Source: Lutibacter sp.
Lineage (GTDB): Bacteria > Bacteroidota > Bacteroidia > Flavobacteriales > Flavobacteriaceae
NCBI GenBank assembly: GCA_021647265.1
Contig: JAKIVA010000052.1
Coordinates: forward strand, 1 to 15,859
DNA: 15,859 nucleotides
Direction: 5' to 3'
Shown piece by piece: positions 6,633 to 15,784 of the stretch. The notes below the pieces were generated by a model that ran no database searches, was not told the origin of the DNA, and saw only the letters and a program-made list of their open reading frames with translations. Each line of letters begins with the position of its first letter. The first letter of the stretch is position 1. Made by a program: the position numbers and the translations under genes.

Positions 6633-9600
6633 TTAGTAATTAGATGAGTTGTTAGCCGTTAATATTACATCTCCAGTTCTAAAGTTTTTAACAAGTGTTT
6701 GAGTTACAGGAGTTCCATCATTTTTAAGAGCATTTACCCAATTAGAACCATTCCATTCTTTTAATGTTGCAGTTACTGTAAATTTATAGTTTTTATCTAC
6801 CGTAAGCGAATTTACTACAGGTTCAGGTTCAGGAGGTAAATTGCTGTAACCATCTGAAAATGTAGAAATAGGTGGATAAACTATTACTCCATTTCGAATC
6901 GCCATTGCAGTTTGAGCTGGTGTAGGTGATGAAGGAGTGGAATTTGTTAATGGTGGTTGTGCAATTTGTGCATGACTATAAGCTGCTATAGGTACCATTA
7001 TTGTGTATAAGTACTCTCCTAAATTATTTTCATTTGTTGTTAAACTAACACCTTCCCAAGCACCTGTACCATCGTTTTTAATTTGTAAATTTTTAGTTAT
7101 AACCATTTTAAATGTACGCATTTCTACAGTACCATTACTTTGTTGTTCTGAAACATCAAAAACTTCATCGGGATTTAACCCGTACTTTACTGCAAGCGGT
7201 GCATTCACAGGAAAATTAGACGAATTTCCTGGATGGATATATTGTATTAAAGCATTTTCTTGTTCTGCTGCAGCATCTCCCTGTGTTACAGGTGCTCCAC
7301 CACCTGCACCACCATTGTTACAAGAAGTTCCTTTTTCAAAACTTTTATGAAAACTGAAAGAAATTAAATCAAAAACTGTAATGGTTCCATCAATGGCTCC
7401 AGCTACATAATACGGATTTGGAAATTCACCAGTAACCCAAGCACCTGCACCTAAACTTGCAACAGTTGTACTCCATCTAACGTCTCCATTTCTTTTGTAT
7501 TTTTTAACTCCGGCTGCTGCTGTTCCATACATTCCCAAACTTCCTTTTGCACGCCAGCCATTTATACCAACAGGAGTATAACCGCCACAGCTTCCTAGAT
7601 ACTGCATATATGAAAGGTGTAATTCGGCTCCTGCTGCTAATGCAAAGCTTAATACATGTTTTTTATTACCATTATTGTAATCTGTTAGTTGTTTTTCACC
7701 ACTTTTATCGAACATAAAACCTATTCCAAGGGCAAAACCTTTTCCAGATGCGGTATTACTACCTATTCCTCCAGTTGCAGCTCCTCCTGTACTTGGATAT
7801 GTACCAACAGCACTGTAATAATTATTCCTGAAGGTATTAGTAAACCCACCTGGATATGGAATTGAGTTTCCAAACATTAAGTATTCATATAAACTAATTC
7901 CAAATACGTTTACAGTGTTTAAATTCGCAGGTTCTCCAAATTTGAAATACCAAAGATTTGTTTTGCCATTAATATCAAGCACTAAATTCATTGGGCTAGG
8001 AGTTGTAATAGGCGATGCATTTACATTTACGTTAGCACTTAAATTAAAATGCTTTTGAGGAAAATCATAATCAACGGTAAGTGTTCCATTTATTTTTGCT
8101 TTGTTTCTTGTTGCAAAGCTTGCACCCACATAAAAATCACCTGTAAAACCAATATAAGTTAAACCTCCACTTCCAGAGAAAGTTCCTAACAAACCAACAT
8201 CAGCATTAAAGGTTTCTTCTTTTGGTGTGGTGGCTAGTACGGCTTTTGCTCTAAAACCTAGTGAGGAATATTTTGGTGTAAACGTGTAGGTAGAACCAGC
8301 CAAGGTTGCTTCCATATTTTTAAATGCGCCACCTCCAAAGCCACGGAATGCCATGCCTGGTAAAAATGTAATTCCAGGAGCAGGGAATATGGCTTCTGCT
8401 TCTACTCTCCAATATCTATATCTACTGTTATGTTGATACGTTGTGTTACCAAATTCTGCAAGAGCAGCTACTTTTATTCCCGGGCCTTTAAATTCGGCGC
8501 TCAATGTTCCAATAAATCCATCTCCAAAAACAGGATCGTCATTTCTAAAACCAATAGCTCCTTTTATTTTAACAGCAGCCATATCAGCTTGAATTGCGAT
8601 GGAATCTATGACTCCTCCAATAAATTCCGGAGCAAATTTCTTTCCTCCAGTACTAGATTCATCATTAATTGCAACTTCAGCACCTAAGGTGGTCATTCCT
8701 CCAATTTTTGATGACAAATTAAAAATCACATCAAAATTAAGTTTTCCATGTAAGAGTTGGTTTCCAGTTGTAGTCATGGAATTATAGTTAATATTATCAA
8801 TGGTAACAGGGAAATTAGCCATCATTTTTTGTGGACTTGCAAATGACCATTCGCCAGCATCAAAAGTTAACTTATTTGAAGCAAGGCTAGAATCATAATC
8901 AAAACCAACACCTTCAAATCCAATTTCTAAATTGATTTGTTTTACAGGCCCTATTTCGGCATCATCCCAAGTAAAATCACCATTTAAATCCATTGTAAAT
9001 GTTTTTTTGTCTTTATCAAAATAACCAGATAGGTTAGAAGTGTCATCTAAATTCATGGTTCCTTTTAATAAATCTGCAGTTATGGGTTGATTTGGGGTTA
9101 AGGTAATTTGGAAATTTTTATTTGCTGCAGGATCTAAAGGCACATTAAAGAGAGCAGTATAAGCTAAAGAGTCATCTAAACTGTTTCCATCGCTCACAGG
9201 TATAGCTATTCTGCCTTCAACACCAGCTTCTACAAAACTACTAGATAAAATTTCTAAATATATACGATCTATACTAGCTGCCATGTCACCAATTTCAGCG
9301 TCTCCAAAAACTACTAAATTTTCAATTTCAGCTTCTAATGTAATTCCGGTATCATCAATAATCATATCATTAATACTAATTTCAATAGGATCACCGTTTG
9401 GAGTATTCATTTTGTTTGGAGAGAACTTCATAGTAAGTTCTTTCATATAAAAACCTCTAAAAAGATTTGTAGTTTCCCCTTCATAAATATCTGGAAATTC
9501 GATTGTTGGAGCATTTGCAACGTCAGACCAGTCATAAGAAATTGTATTGGCTAAAATTATAAAATCATGAGCTCCTGAATCTGTTGGAACTCCTGAGTCT

Positions 9601-12600
9601 GGATCAGGAATTGTACTGGAAATTACAGATTCTTCTAAATTTCCAATAAATATTAAATCATTCCATGCACTTCCTGTAGCAACTAAATTTGCTTTTGCTT
9701 TTGAAGTGCCATCATCAGGTAGAGGGATTAAAAATTCTCGTGAAAAATTAGCATCAATTTCAACGGTATAGGCTGATAAACCTAATTCATCCCATTCAAT
9801 AAAACATCCTGGATTGTCAACGGTTGGAGCTTTAAAAGTGAATGTTATTTTTCCATTGATGTTTCCAACAGTTATATCTTCAACAAGTTCCAATCTTTCA
9901 GGTGGAAACTCAGGTGAATTAGGGTGAGATTGTATGTTGATAGCTTTAAAACCAATTAATTGAGTATCTCCCCAATCTGGAGGTGTTGTTTTTGCTACTA
10001 CTACATTAAACTCAGATTTATCAGCTCTAAATACCATTTCGGTAATAGCTAATTGATCTCCACTTGGGAAGTTTAATCCTAAAGGAAGTTTTAATGGTAA
10101 TGCAGCACCTGTTGTTGGATCATAATCTATTTCTTGACCGGTAGTATTTTCTACCCAATTTATAATGCCTTCTACATTAATATTATTTAATGCAATTCCT
10201 CCTGCCCATGCAAAAGGATAGGTAGGAGCAGTATCATCAATTTGAGCTGTTATAATACCTGAAACTAAGTTGTTATTACCATCTACAGTGATATCTGTAA
10301 ATTCAACATTTAAGTCAGATTTTGTCCAGTCTACATATACAGTTCCTGTTCCAGAATATGGCCCAGGAGCATTGCCTGTTAATGTAGTGGTAATTATTTC
10401 AAATTCTCCTTGTCCGTTTACATGTTCTCCAGCAAAAATGCTTTCGCCTAAAGCTAAATCTCCTGTTCCAACCGCACCTGTGTTTAGTGCTAATAATTCT
10501 GGAGAAACAGTTACACATTTTACAGTTTCACAACTAATTTCTTCTTCTCCTTCACTAGGAAATAAAGGTGCAATAGTGAAAGTTGCACAAATTTCGGTTG
10601 GTATTTCGTGATCTGTGGCATATTGGTGAATAAAAGGACCTTCATTAACAATGGATTCTTCAGAATGTTCTTCATCCCAATTTAAGGTTACGGTCATACT
10701 ATGTGTTGCTAGACTGTAATTTTCATTACAGGATAGTAAATAATCTCGATATGCAATTACACCTCCTAGCGTTAAATTACGAGGGTTATTTTCTGGTTCT
10801 GGTTGAAAAATATTTAATTCAGGCTCTGTTACAGTTATATCGGTACAATTACATTCGTTTGATATTTCAATTCCGTTTTTAAACGCTTCAGTTATTGGAA
10901 CTGAGTAGTTTATTACACATGATTTATTTTTATTTTCTAGTACAATATTTTTTTGGGTAGTAACAGCTAAAGGCTTTAATTCAAATAATAATTCAACGGA
11001 AGCAGGCATATCATCAATAGAAGCATATGTATGTTCTGTAGAAGGAGATGAGTTATATATAATTGGAGAACCATCACCCCAATCTATAGCAGCATTAACC
11101 GTAAAATTATCAGGATTGTTTGCACAACCCAAAACATAGTTTTTATAAGTTTCATAATTTACAAGTTGCATTTTTAAAGGATTGGTTTCAGCATCAGATT
11201 GAGTAACGAGAACTGTTGGCTCAGGAATTGTATTTTCCTCACAATTACAAGTTTCTTTTTCTCCATAAATTTCATTTAAAATATTTTCAGGAATGTCTTT
11301 GTAAAAGACCATGGTACATTTATAATCTAGCTGCTTGTTTACTACAGTAACTTCTATTTGTAATTGTTCCGTTTGTACACAAGCCATTTGTAAAGCTTGT
11401 GTATCATAGATGTGACTGGCAGTGTCTCCTGTTCCTGTAGAGCTATCAAATATAGGTGTATGCGTGGCATCAAAACCAATATGGGTTTGAAGTTGCCAAT
11501 TTGGGAAATCATATTTTTGTAATTCCCATGGAGATAACTCTAGTTGAACGTCAGACATACATGCTCTTATCATATTTTGCAATGTTAAAAGTCCTGAAAC
11601 TTCAATTACTGTTTTTCCACTTGTATTGGTAAATAAATTTATTGGTAAAAAGGAAACATCGATGTTATCACCATTTAGACATTCACAGGTATCATTTTGT
11701 TTACTGTTTTTATCGGTTGTGTTTTCAGAACCTCCAGTGGCTATTTTATCATCTTCGTCATTTTCACTAGATCGATTGTTTGTTTTTACATTAAAAGTTT
11801 CAATTTTGATAAAATTACTTTCACCTGATTTATAAGGGTTGTCATTAAATGTTACAGGTTTTATACTCCAAACATATTGGGTGTCTTTATCAGGTACATC
11901 AATATCTGTAGGCCAGTTAAATTGCGTTCCAGCCATTATTTCTTCTTCAATTATAGGGTAGTTTACATCAAATGCTCGTGCGGGGGGTTGTTTACCTTTA
12001 ACTTCTGTAATAGCAATGATGTATTTTATGCCTAAATCACCAGGTGGAGTTGGTGCAAGTGGTGACCAAGTAAATATAGTAGAAGGTAAATTTTGTGCCA
12101 ATATTGTGGTATTATCGATTGGAGAGATTAATTCTGGTAATTGATAATCTGTAATTAGCATTGGTTTACAAACGCTTTCTTGTCTTGTTAGAAAGTTCCC
12201 CTCTAAATCAATAAGAGAAACACAAAAAGAGTAATTACCAGCAGGTAGTAATCCAGTTTGAATTATGGTTTTTTCTATATTTCCATAAAATGTTAAGGCA
12301 TTATAAGGTACAATTTCATCTGCTAAAAAGGTTTCTGAACCAAAAGGCAAATACATAATTGGCATTTGACTTGTTTTAGTTTCAACAACTAATTCACCAT
12401 CTTTAAATATTTTAGTTTGAATTTTATATTCAAGATCTACATATTTTTCATTGGTATTAACAATTGTTAGTAGTGCTAGTTCAGTTCTGTCAACCCATTC
12501 TGAAATTTCAGGATTTGGGTTTGAATCTACGTTTAGACTAACATCAATTTCTTGGGCATTTACTTTTATAAAAATGCTTAAAATAAGTACGAATAGTATG

Positions 12601-12614
12601 TATAGTTTTTTCAT
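6633..12614 (-). CDS. Giant TANFOR-domain-type exported protein (about 1993 aa)
   Basis: I chose the ATG at 12614 (MKKLYILFVLILSIFIKVNA, signal peptide, mature from QEID) over an in-frame TTG three codons upstream. That leaves 11 nt after the barrel gene's stop. Residues about 20-275 resemble the N-terminal region of TANFOR-domain proteins of Bacteroidota (PFGSETFLADE, LPAGNYSFCVSL, PELISPIDNTT, FTWSPLAP). A linker rich in D, N, S and T (about 277-308) leads to three Cys-anchored modules opening CEC (310-312), CNC (456-458) and CNC (588-590); the second holds the PKD-like WGDGSP...HTYA. Next comes a very long beta-rich region (about 715-1700), Gly- and aromatic-rich near its end and perhaps membrane-embedded. 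The last 300 or so residues contain a proline-rich segment and two beta domains. No catalytic motif, no lipobox and no T9SS C-terminal signal are seen. It is probably an envelope structural component or adhesin; molecular function is unknown. Confidence 0.85.
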   Translation of the reverse strand: MKKLYILFVLILSIFIKVNAQEIDVSLNVDSNPNPEISEWVDRTELALLTIVNTNEKYVDLEYKIQTKIFKDGELVVETKTSQMPIMYLPFGSETFLADEIVPYNALTFYGNIEKTIIQTGLLPAGNYSFCVSLIDLEGNFLTRQESVCKPMLITDYQLPELISPIDNTTILAQNLPSTIFTWSPLAPTPPGDLGIKYIIAITEVKGKQPPARAFDVNYPIIEEEIMAGTQFNWPTDIDVPDKDTQYVWSIKPVTFNDNPYKSGESNFIKIETFNVKTNNRSSENDEDDKIATGGSENTTDKNSKQNDTCECLNGDNIDVSFLPINLFTNTSGKTVIEVSGLLTLQNMIRACMSDVQLELSPWELQKYDFPNWQLQTHIGFDATHTPIFDSSTGTGDTASHIYDTQALQMACVQTEQLQIEVTVVNKQLDYKCTMVFYKDIPENILNEIYGEKETCNCEENTIPEPTVLVTQSDAETNPLKMQLVNYETYKNYVLGCANNPDNFTVNAAIDWGDGSPIIYNSSPSTEHTYASIDDMPASVELLFELKPLAVTTQKNIVLENKNKSCVINYSVPITEAFKNGIEISNECNCTDITVTEPELNIFQPEPENNPRNLTLGGVIAYRDYLLSCNENYSLATHSMTVTLNWDEEHSEESIVNEGPFIHQYATDHEIPTEICATFTIAPLFPSEGEEEISCETVKCVTVSPELLALNTGAVGTGDLALGESIFAGEHVNGQGEFEIITTTLTGNAPGPYSGTGTVYVDWTKSDLNVEFTDITVDGNNNLVSGIITAQIDDTAPTYPFAWAGGIALNNINVEGIINWVENTTGQEIDYDPTTGAALPLKLPLGLNFPSGDQLAITEMVFRADKSEFNVVVAKTTPPDWGDTQLIGFKAINIQSHPNSPEFPPERLELVEDITVGNINGKITFTFKAPTVDNPGCFIEWDELGLSAYTVEIDANFSREFLIPLPDDGTSKAKANLVATGSAWNDLIFIGNLEESVISSTIPDPDSGVPTDSGAHDFIILANTISYDWSDVANAPTIEFPDIYEGETTNLFRGFYMKELTMKFSPNKMNTPNGDPIEISINDMIIDDTGITLEAEIENLVVFGDAEIGDMAASIDRIYLEILSSSFVEAGVEGRIAIPVSDGNSLDDSLAYTALFNVPLDPAANKNFQITLTPNQPITADLLKGTMNLDDTSNLSGYFDKDKKTFTMDLNGDFTWDDAEIGPVKQINLEIGFEGVGFDYDSSLASNKLTFDAGEWSFASPQKMMANFPVTIDNINYNSMTTTGNQLLHGKLNFDVIFNLSSKIGGMTTLGAEVAINDESSTGGKKFAPEFIGGVIDSIAIQADMAAVKIKGAIGFRNDDPVFGDGFIGTLSAEFKGPGIKVAALAEFGNTTYQHNSRYRYWRVEAEAIFPAPGITFLPGMAFRGFGGGAFKNMEATLAGSTYTFTPKYSSLGFRAKAVLATTPKEETFNADVGLLGTFSGSGGLTYIGFTGDFYVGASFATRNKAKINGTLTVDYDFPQKHFNLSANVNVNASPITTPSPMNLVLDINGKTNLWYFKFGEPANLNTVNVFGISLYEYLMFGNSIPYPGGFTNTFRNNYYSAVGTYPSTGGAATGGIGSNTASGKGFALGIGFMFDKSGEKQLTDYNNGNKKHVLSFALAAGAELHLSYMQYLGSCGGYTPVGINGWRAKGSLGMYGTAAAGVKKYKRNGDVRWSTTVASLGAGAWVTGEFPNPYYVAGAIDGTITVFDLISFSFHKSFEKGTSCNNGGAGGGAPVTQGDAAAEQENALIQYIHPGNSSNFPVNAPLAVKYGLNPDEVFDVSEQQSNGTVEMRTFKMVITKNLQIKNDGTGAWEGVSLTTNENNLGEYLYTIMVPIAAYSHAQIAQPPLTNSTPSSPTPAQTAMAIRNGVIVYPPISTFSDGYSNLPPEPEPVVNSLTVDKNYKFTVTATLKEWNGSNWVNALKNDGTPVTQTLVKNFRTGDVILTANNSSNY

Positions 12615-12625
12615 AATGATCAATT

Positions 12626-14323
12626 TTAAAAATTTTGTAATAATGCAAATTGCATTCTATGTTCATTTGTTATTGCATTGGGTCTTGAGGATCCATATTT
12701 GTAATTGTTTAATCTGTAAGACACATTAAACCTAAGTTTCTTATTTATTTTATATTTTGCTTTTACGCGTACACCTAATCTATGGTCTGTTGTAAAGTTA
12801 TCACGTGTAATATTTGCTAGGTTTAAACCAAGCGAAGGGCTTAATTTTTTATCGAAAAACTTATAACTAACAGTTGTGCCATAGTTACTCATTTTTATAG
12901 TGCTTGATGGCATTTCATTATTAAAAAATAAGCTAATAAAATTAATATTTAGAGGTATTTCTTTAAACATCATATTGTAGTTTAAACTAAAATTTTTAGA
13001 TTTTGTGGCAACAAACGCATTACTTATTGCATCAAATTGATCAAAAATATTTAAACTTCCATTTGCATTTATTTGATGGTTTATTTTATCAGACTTAAAT
13101 TTATACGAAGGAGATAAAGAAAACGAGTTGTTAATCATTTCAATTCGTATTAAATTATTTATTTCGTTATTGTTGAATCCAAAATTTGAATAATTTGCAT
13201 TTATTGAAAAAGCTTCACTTATTTGTGAAAATATGTTGATATTACTTATTATCCGTTTTGTACTTTGTATATTGGTATTTTTAACATTGTTTTTTCTAAC
13301 ACCAAACATTCCATTAATTGATGTTTTATCCTTAAATAATTTAAAGCTTGATTTTATTTTATAATCTATAATGTCTTTTTCAATATTTCTATAGCCAACA
13401 GGAACGAAGCCGGGGCCAATATATCTTAATTCACCTCCAATAGTAAATTTTTTAGAAATATAATCTAATGAAGAAACGTGAGAAATATCAGCGTTACTAG
13501 TTGCATTTATTGTAATAATATTACTAAAAGATTCAATTGTAGCATTATTTATTGAAAAAGAATTGTTTAAGTTACTTGTAAAAACTGATGCAGCAGTTTC
13601 TGTTTTAAATAATAATTTTTCTTTTATTTTAAGTTCAACTAATGAAGAAATTGTAAGTCCTTCAATAGGATTGTCATATAAAGGTGTATTAATAACTGAA
13701 TTTATATCATCTTTTACTTTTACAACATTTAATGTAATTTTTGTGCCATCAATTTTACCATAACCTATTCTTGTTGCAAGTATTTTTTGTTTATATGCTC
13801 CAACTATATTTAGGAATAAATCGGATTCAATAGCCCGTTGAGATAAACCGTAGTTTGCTGAAAAAATAAATTTTCCAGGGTTTAATTCTAATCCTATTCC
13901 AAAAATAGGAGTATCTCCTGTTGTGAGATTTGAATAACTTGGTGTTTGCGTTCCTAAGTAACCTTTAATCCATTTATATTCAGGATTGATACTAATATTA
14001 TTTCTTGGATTTTGAATAAAATCTATTAAATTTTCTTCGGGTAGTGAAGGTAAATTATATAATGTTTTTTGGTTGCTAATGCTAATCCCAAAAGGTATTG
14101 ATAAGTATTCTCCAATTTGTAAGGTAGCGTTAACGTTTAACCTTAATTCATTATCTAAGTATCTTGGTCTAAAGGTTGGGTAATTTTGTTCTGAATAATT
14201 ATAAACGTCAAAAAAAAGACCAATATTTCCATTAAAAGTTATAGCTCTTTCTTTTTCTTGGGAAAATAGTATAGTACTAATAGAAAGTAGTACTATTGTT
14301 AAAATGTAATTAGTAGTTTTCAA
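12626..14323 (-). CDS. Outer-membrane beta-barrel protein
   Basis: A 565-residue protein with a signal peptide (1-21, ending ILFS before QEKER). From about 27 to the end it alternates polar and apolar residues in strands of 9-12 with short turns, and it ends in Phe (MQFALLQNF), the beta-signal recognised by the BAM complex. This is the pattern of a large monomeric outer-membrane barrel. There is no TonB box, plug domain or OmpA-like domain, so it is not a TonB-dependent receptor. The start is TTG; upstream the frame is open back to a stop but holds no ATG, and the signal peptide begins right at the TTG. It is the first gene of the three-gene operon, behind the operator at 14424-14469. I infer that it anchors or exports the giant protein encoded next; this is unproven. 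Confidence 0.8.
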   Translation of the reverse strand: MKTTNYILTIVLLSISTILFSQEKERAITFNGNIGLFFDVYNYSEQNYPTFRPRYLDNELRLNVNATLQIGEYLSIPFGISISNQKTLYNLPSLPEENLIDFIQNPRNNISINPEYKWIKGYLGTQTPSYSNLTTGDTPIFGIGLELNPGKFIFSANYGLSQRAIESDLFLNIVGAYKQKILATRIGYGKIDGTKITLNVVKVKDDINSVINTPLYDNPIEGLTISSLVELKIKEKLLFKTETAASVFTSNLNNSFSINNATIESFSNIITINATSNADISHVSSLDYISKKFTIGGELRYIGPGFVPVGYRNIEKDIIDYKIKSSFKLFKDKTSINGMFGVRKNNVKNTNIQSTKRIISNINIFSQISEAFSINANYSNFGFNNNEINNLIRIEMINNSFSLSPSYKFKSDKINHQINANGSLNIFDQFDAISNAFVATKSKNFSLNYNMMFKEIPLNINFISLFFNNEMPSSTIKMSNYGTTVSYKFFDKKLSPSLGLNLANITRDNFTTDHRLGVRVKAKYKINKKLRFNVSYRLNNYKYGSSRPNAITNEHRMQFALLQNF

Positions 14324-14399
14324 TGATAGTTTTTTATTTATATAAATTCCGTTACAATTTTGTTACCTATTTTTATTGAATTTTTTTAGAAGGTAAATT

Positions 14400-14407
14400 C
14401 AAAAATA
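14400..14407 (-). promoter_or_regulatory. Bacteroidota -7 promoter element for the barrel/TANFOR/FN3 operon
   Basis: TATTTTTG on the minus strand matches TAnnTTTG. It lies 76 nt before the TTG start and 27 nt after the direct-repeat operator, the same operator spacing as at 4375-4382. No -33 TTTG is seen, which fits an activator-dependent promoter. Confidence 0.55.
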
Positions 14408-14423
14408 TGGTTGTATTGTTTAA

Positions 14424-14469
14424 AATAAAAGAGTGATTTGATGAAATGGCGGTTTGGTTTGATAAATTG
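14424..14469 (-). promoter_or_regulatory. LytTR-type direct-repeat operator, copy 2 (barrel operon)
   Basis: On the minus strand the half-sites CAATTTATCAAACC (14469-14456) and CATTTCATCAAATC (14448-14435) match at 11 of 14 positions and start 21 bp apart. The GCCATTTCAT overlapping the second differs by one base from the half-site GGCATTTCAT known for the E. coli LytTR regulator YpdB, whose two half-sites are also 21 bp apart start to start. Conservation with copy 1 extends to 14424. Confidence 0.6.
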
Positions 14470-14484
14470 AACCCTATCAAAAAT

Positions 14485-14513
14485 GGTTTACTCACTTTAC
14501 GGGATAGTGTCGA
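14485..14513 (-). repeat. Possible insertion-sequence end remnant
   Basis: On the minus strand this reads TCGACACTATCCCGTAAAGT then GAGTAAACC. This resembles the ACTATCCCGTAAAGTG-type termini I associate from memory with IS256/mutator-family elements. There is no second end and no transposase in the window. The same bases form a small hairpin (ACTTTA 14494-14499 with TAAAGT 14514-14519) that could instead be a weak terminator for the deiminase gene. Confidence 0.25.
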
Positions 14514-14539
14514 TAAAGTACAGCTACTACTTAAATAAA

Positions 14540-15751
14540 TTATTTAATAATAAAACTATAGGAATATGTTGGTGCAACCACTGGCTTCTTAATTACTTTG
14601 CCATTATTATTTTGAATTTTAAGATAGTAATTAATTGTTGTTCCACTTTTTTGTGTCGGAATAGTGGCTTCAAAAGTGTCATTTTCAATATTTTTCATTT
14701 GAAGAGATTGATAGGGTTTGGTTTGATTTGTTTTCCAATATAGAATGGCTTTTAAAATACCACCTGATGATTTTGCAACCAGACTTATAGGAAATCCACT
14801 CAAATTATTTTTTACAATTCCTTGATGCCATTTGTGTTTTATATAAATAGGATTATTTGCATAAATTTCGTGTGTTAAACAATGTATTGCACCGTAATAT
14901 TCTCCGTATTGCCTACTATTTACACCAACTATTTTATATCCAGACATTGCTTTTTTATACGTATTTATTGCTAAAGAATCAAAAGGTTCTATGCTATACT
15001 GAGGAACTAAAACTGTTTTGTTCAGAATTAAAGAGTTGGTATAAGTCGCTTTTGAAGTATGCAAAATAGTTTCTGTTTTTTTATCATACGTTGTAGGAGC
15101 ATTTTGTATGGGAATAAGTTTTAATTCTCTTCCATAAGCAGATTTTAAATATTGAGATATTGAAATTGCAGCTTGGTCTATATAATATTGATGATTAGAA
15201 TATTCATCTATTGATATGTCATAATTGTTATTAGGAATATAAGATATGATAGCAGTTTCTTCGTTTATTAATTTTAAAAAATAATCTACGTGAACAAAGG
15301 GAACAAGTACATTTAATGTTTTGCGTATTCCAAAATATTTATAAAAATAATCATATTTCAACGCTAAATTAGTTGGCAAATCTTCTGTAATATCTGTTGC
15401 AGCTATATTAAATGTTCCGTGTCCGTCTGTTAAAAAATTACCGCCATCGGTATAATAATCATTATTATTAATTTTTGGAGTTATTATGGCATTTGGATAA
15501 TTTAATTGTTTTGCAATAAAGTCTCCTGTGTAATCTTTAGAAAAATTATACAAATACGCTTGCTCAACATCATTTTTATAAACAAAATTCATACCGTGAT
15601 CTCTTACCCAAGGGTAAGTATCTATAATGGTATCTTTTGAAATAATATGTACAAAAGGTGAACTTATATTCCTGCTTTTAAAAATGGAATCTAAATTGGC
15701 TTGATAAGAATATTTGCTGTTATTTGATGGTTGTGTGTCCTGCGTTTCCAC
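14540..15751 (-). CDS. Agmatine deiminase / peptidylarginine deiminase family protein (secreted type), N-terminus uncertain
   Basis: A guanidino-group-modifying hydrolase of the bacterial PAD/agmatine deiminase family, which converts arginine or agmatine side chains to citrulline or carbamoylputrescine. Numbered from the GTG at 15751 (403 aa): W48-x-R50-D51, DGGN at 102-105 followed by LTDGHG, H154-x-D156, N239 in TYTNSLILN, and GAIHC with catalytic Cys291, so the active site looks complete. Residues about 315-403 form an Ig-like beta domain, as in secreted PADs such as the Porphyromonas enzyme and unlike cytosolic agmatine deiminase. A signal peptide is therefore expected, yet no frame upstream of 15751 offers one: this frame stops at a TAG about 45 nt upstream, and an ATG in another frame ends after 23 codons. 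The start is thus probably wrong, frameshifted or cut by poor contig-end sequence. The stop lies in a near-palindrome at 14531-14547. Confidence 0.8.
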   Translation of the reverse strand: METQDTQPSNNSKYSYQANLDSIFKSRNISSPFVHIISKDTIIDTYPWVRDHGMNFVYKNDVEQAYLYNFSKDYTGDFIAKQLNYPNAIITPKINNNDYYTDGGNFLTDGHGTFNIAATDITEDLPTNLALKYDYFYKYFGIRKTLNVLVPFVHVDYFLKLINEETAIISYIPNNNYDISIDEYSNHQYYIDQAAISISQYLKSAYGRELKLIPIQNAPTTYDKKTETILHTSKATYTNSLILNKTVLVPQYSIEPFDSLAINTYKKAMSGYKIVGVNSRQYGEYYGAIHCLTHEIYANNPIYIKHKWHQGIVKNNLSGFPISLVAKSSGGILKAILYWKTNQTKPYQSLQMKNIENDTFEATIPTQKSGTTINYYLKIQNNNGKVIKKPVVAPTYSYSFIIK

Positions 15752-15770
15752 AGGGTAGAAAGATACGATA

Positions 15771-15784
15771 AGTTCTTTGAAATG
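15771..15784 (+). promoter_or_regulatory. boxA-like antitermination motif, plus strand
   Basis: AGTTCTTTGAAATG resembles the boxA-like AGTTCTTTGACAT sequence found ahead of rRNA genes in Bacteroidota (recalled from memory). If real, a plus-strand RNA gene would start beyond 15859. It could be chance. Confidence 0.2.

Noticed and set aside
6633..7000. A T9SS C-terminal sorting domain on the giant protein.
   Set aside because: The end, FRTGDVILTANNSSNY, lacks the usual type A motifs (no final basic strand, no PNP...G-x-Y pattern).
7003..10611. Plus-strand open frames inside the giant gene (7003-7350, 8430-8787, 10270-10611).
   Set aside because: They are Ser/Phe/Pro-rich, lack domains, and lie opposite a continuous 1993-codon frame with a consistent protein pattern.
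900..15750. tRNA genes, CRISPR arrays or riboswitches in the flavobacterial part.
   Set aside because: No cloverleaf, regularly spaced repeats or known riboswitch core was seen on reading the intergenic regions, all of which are short.
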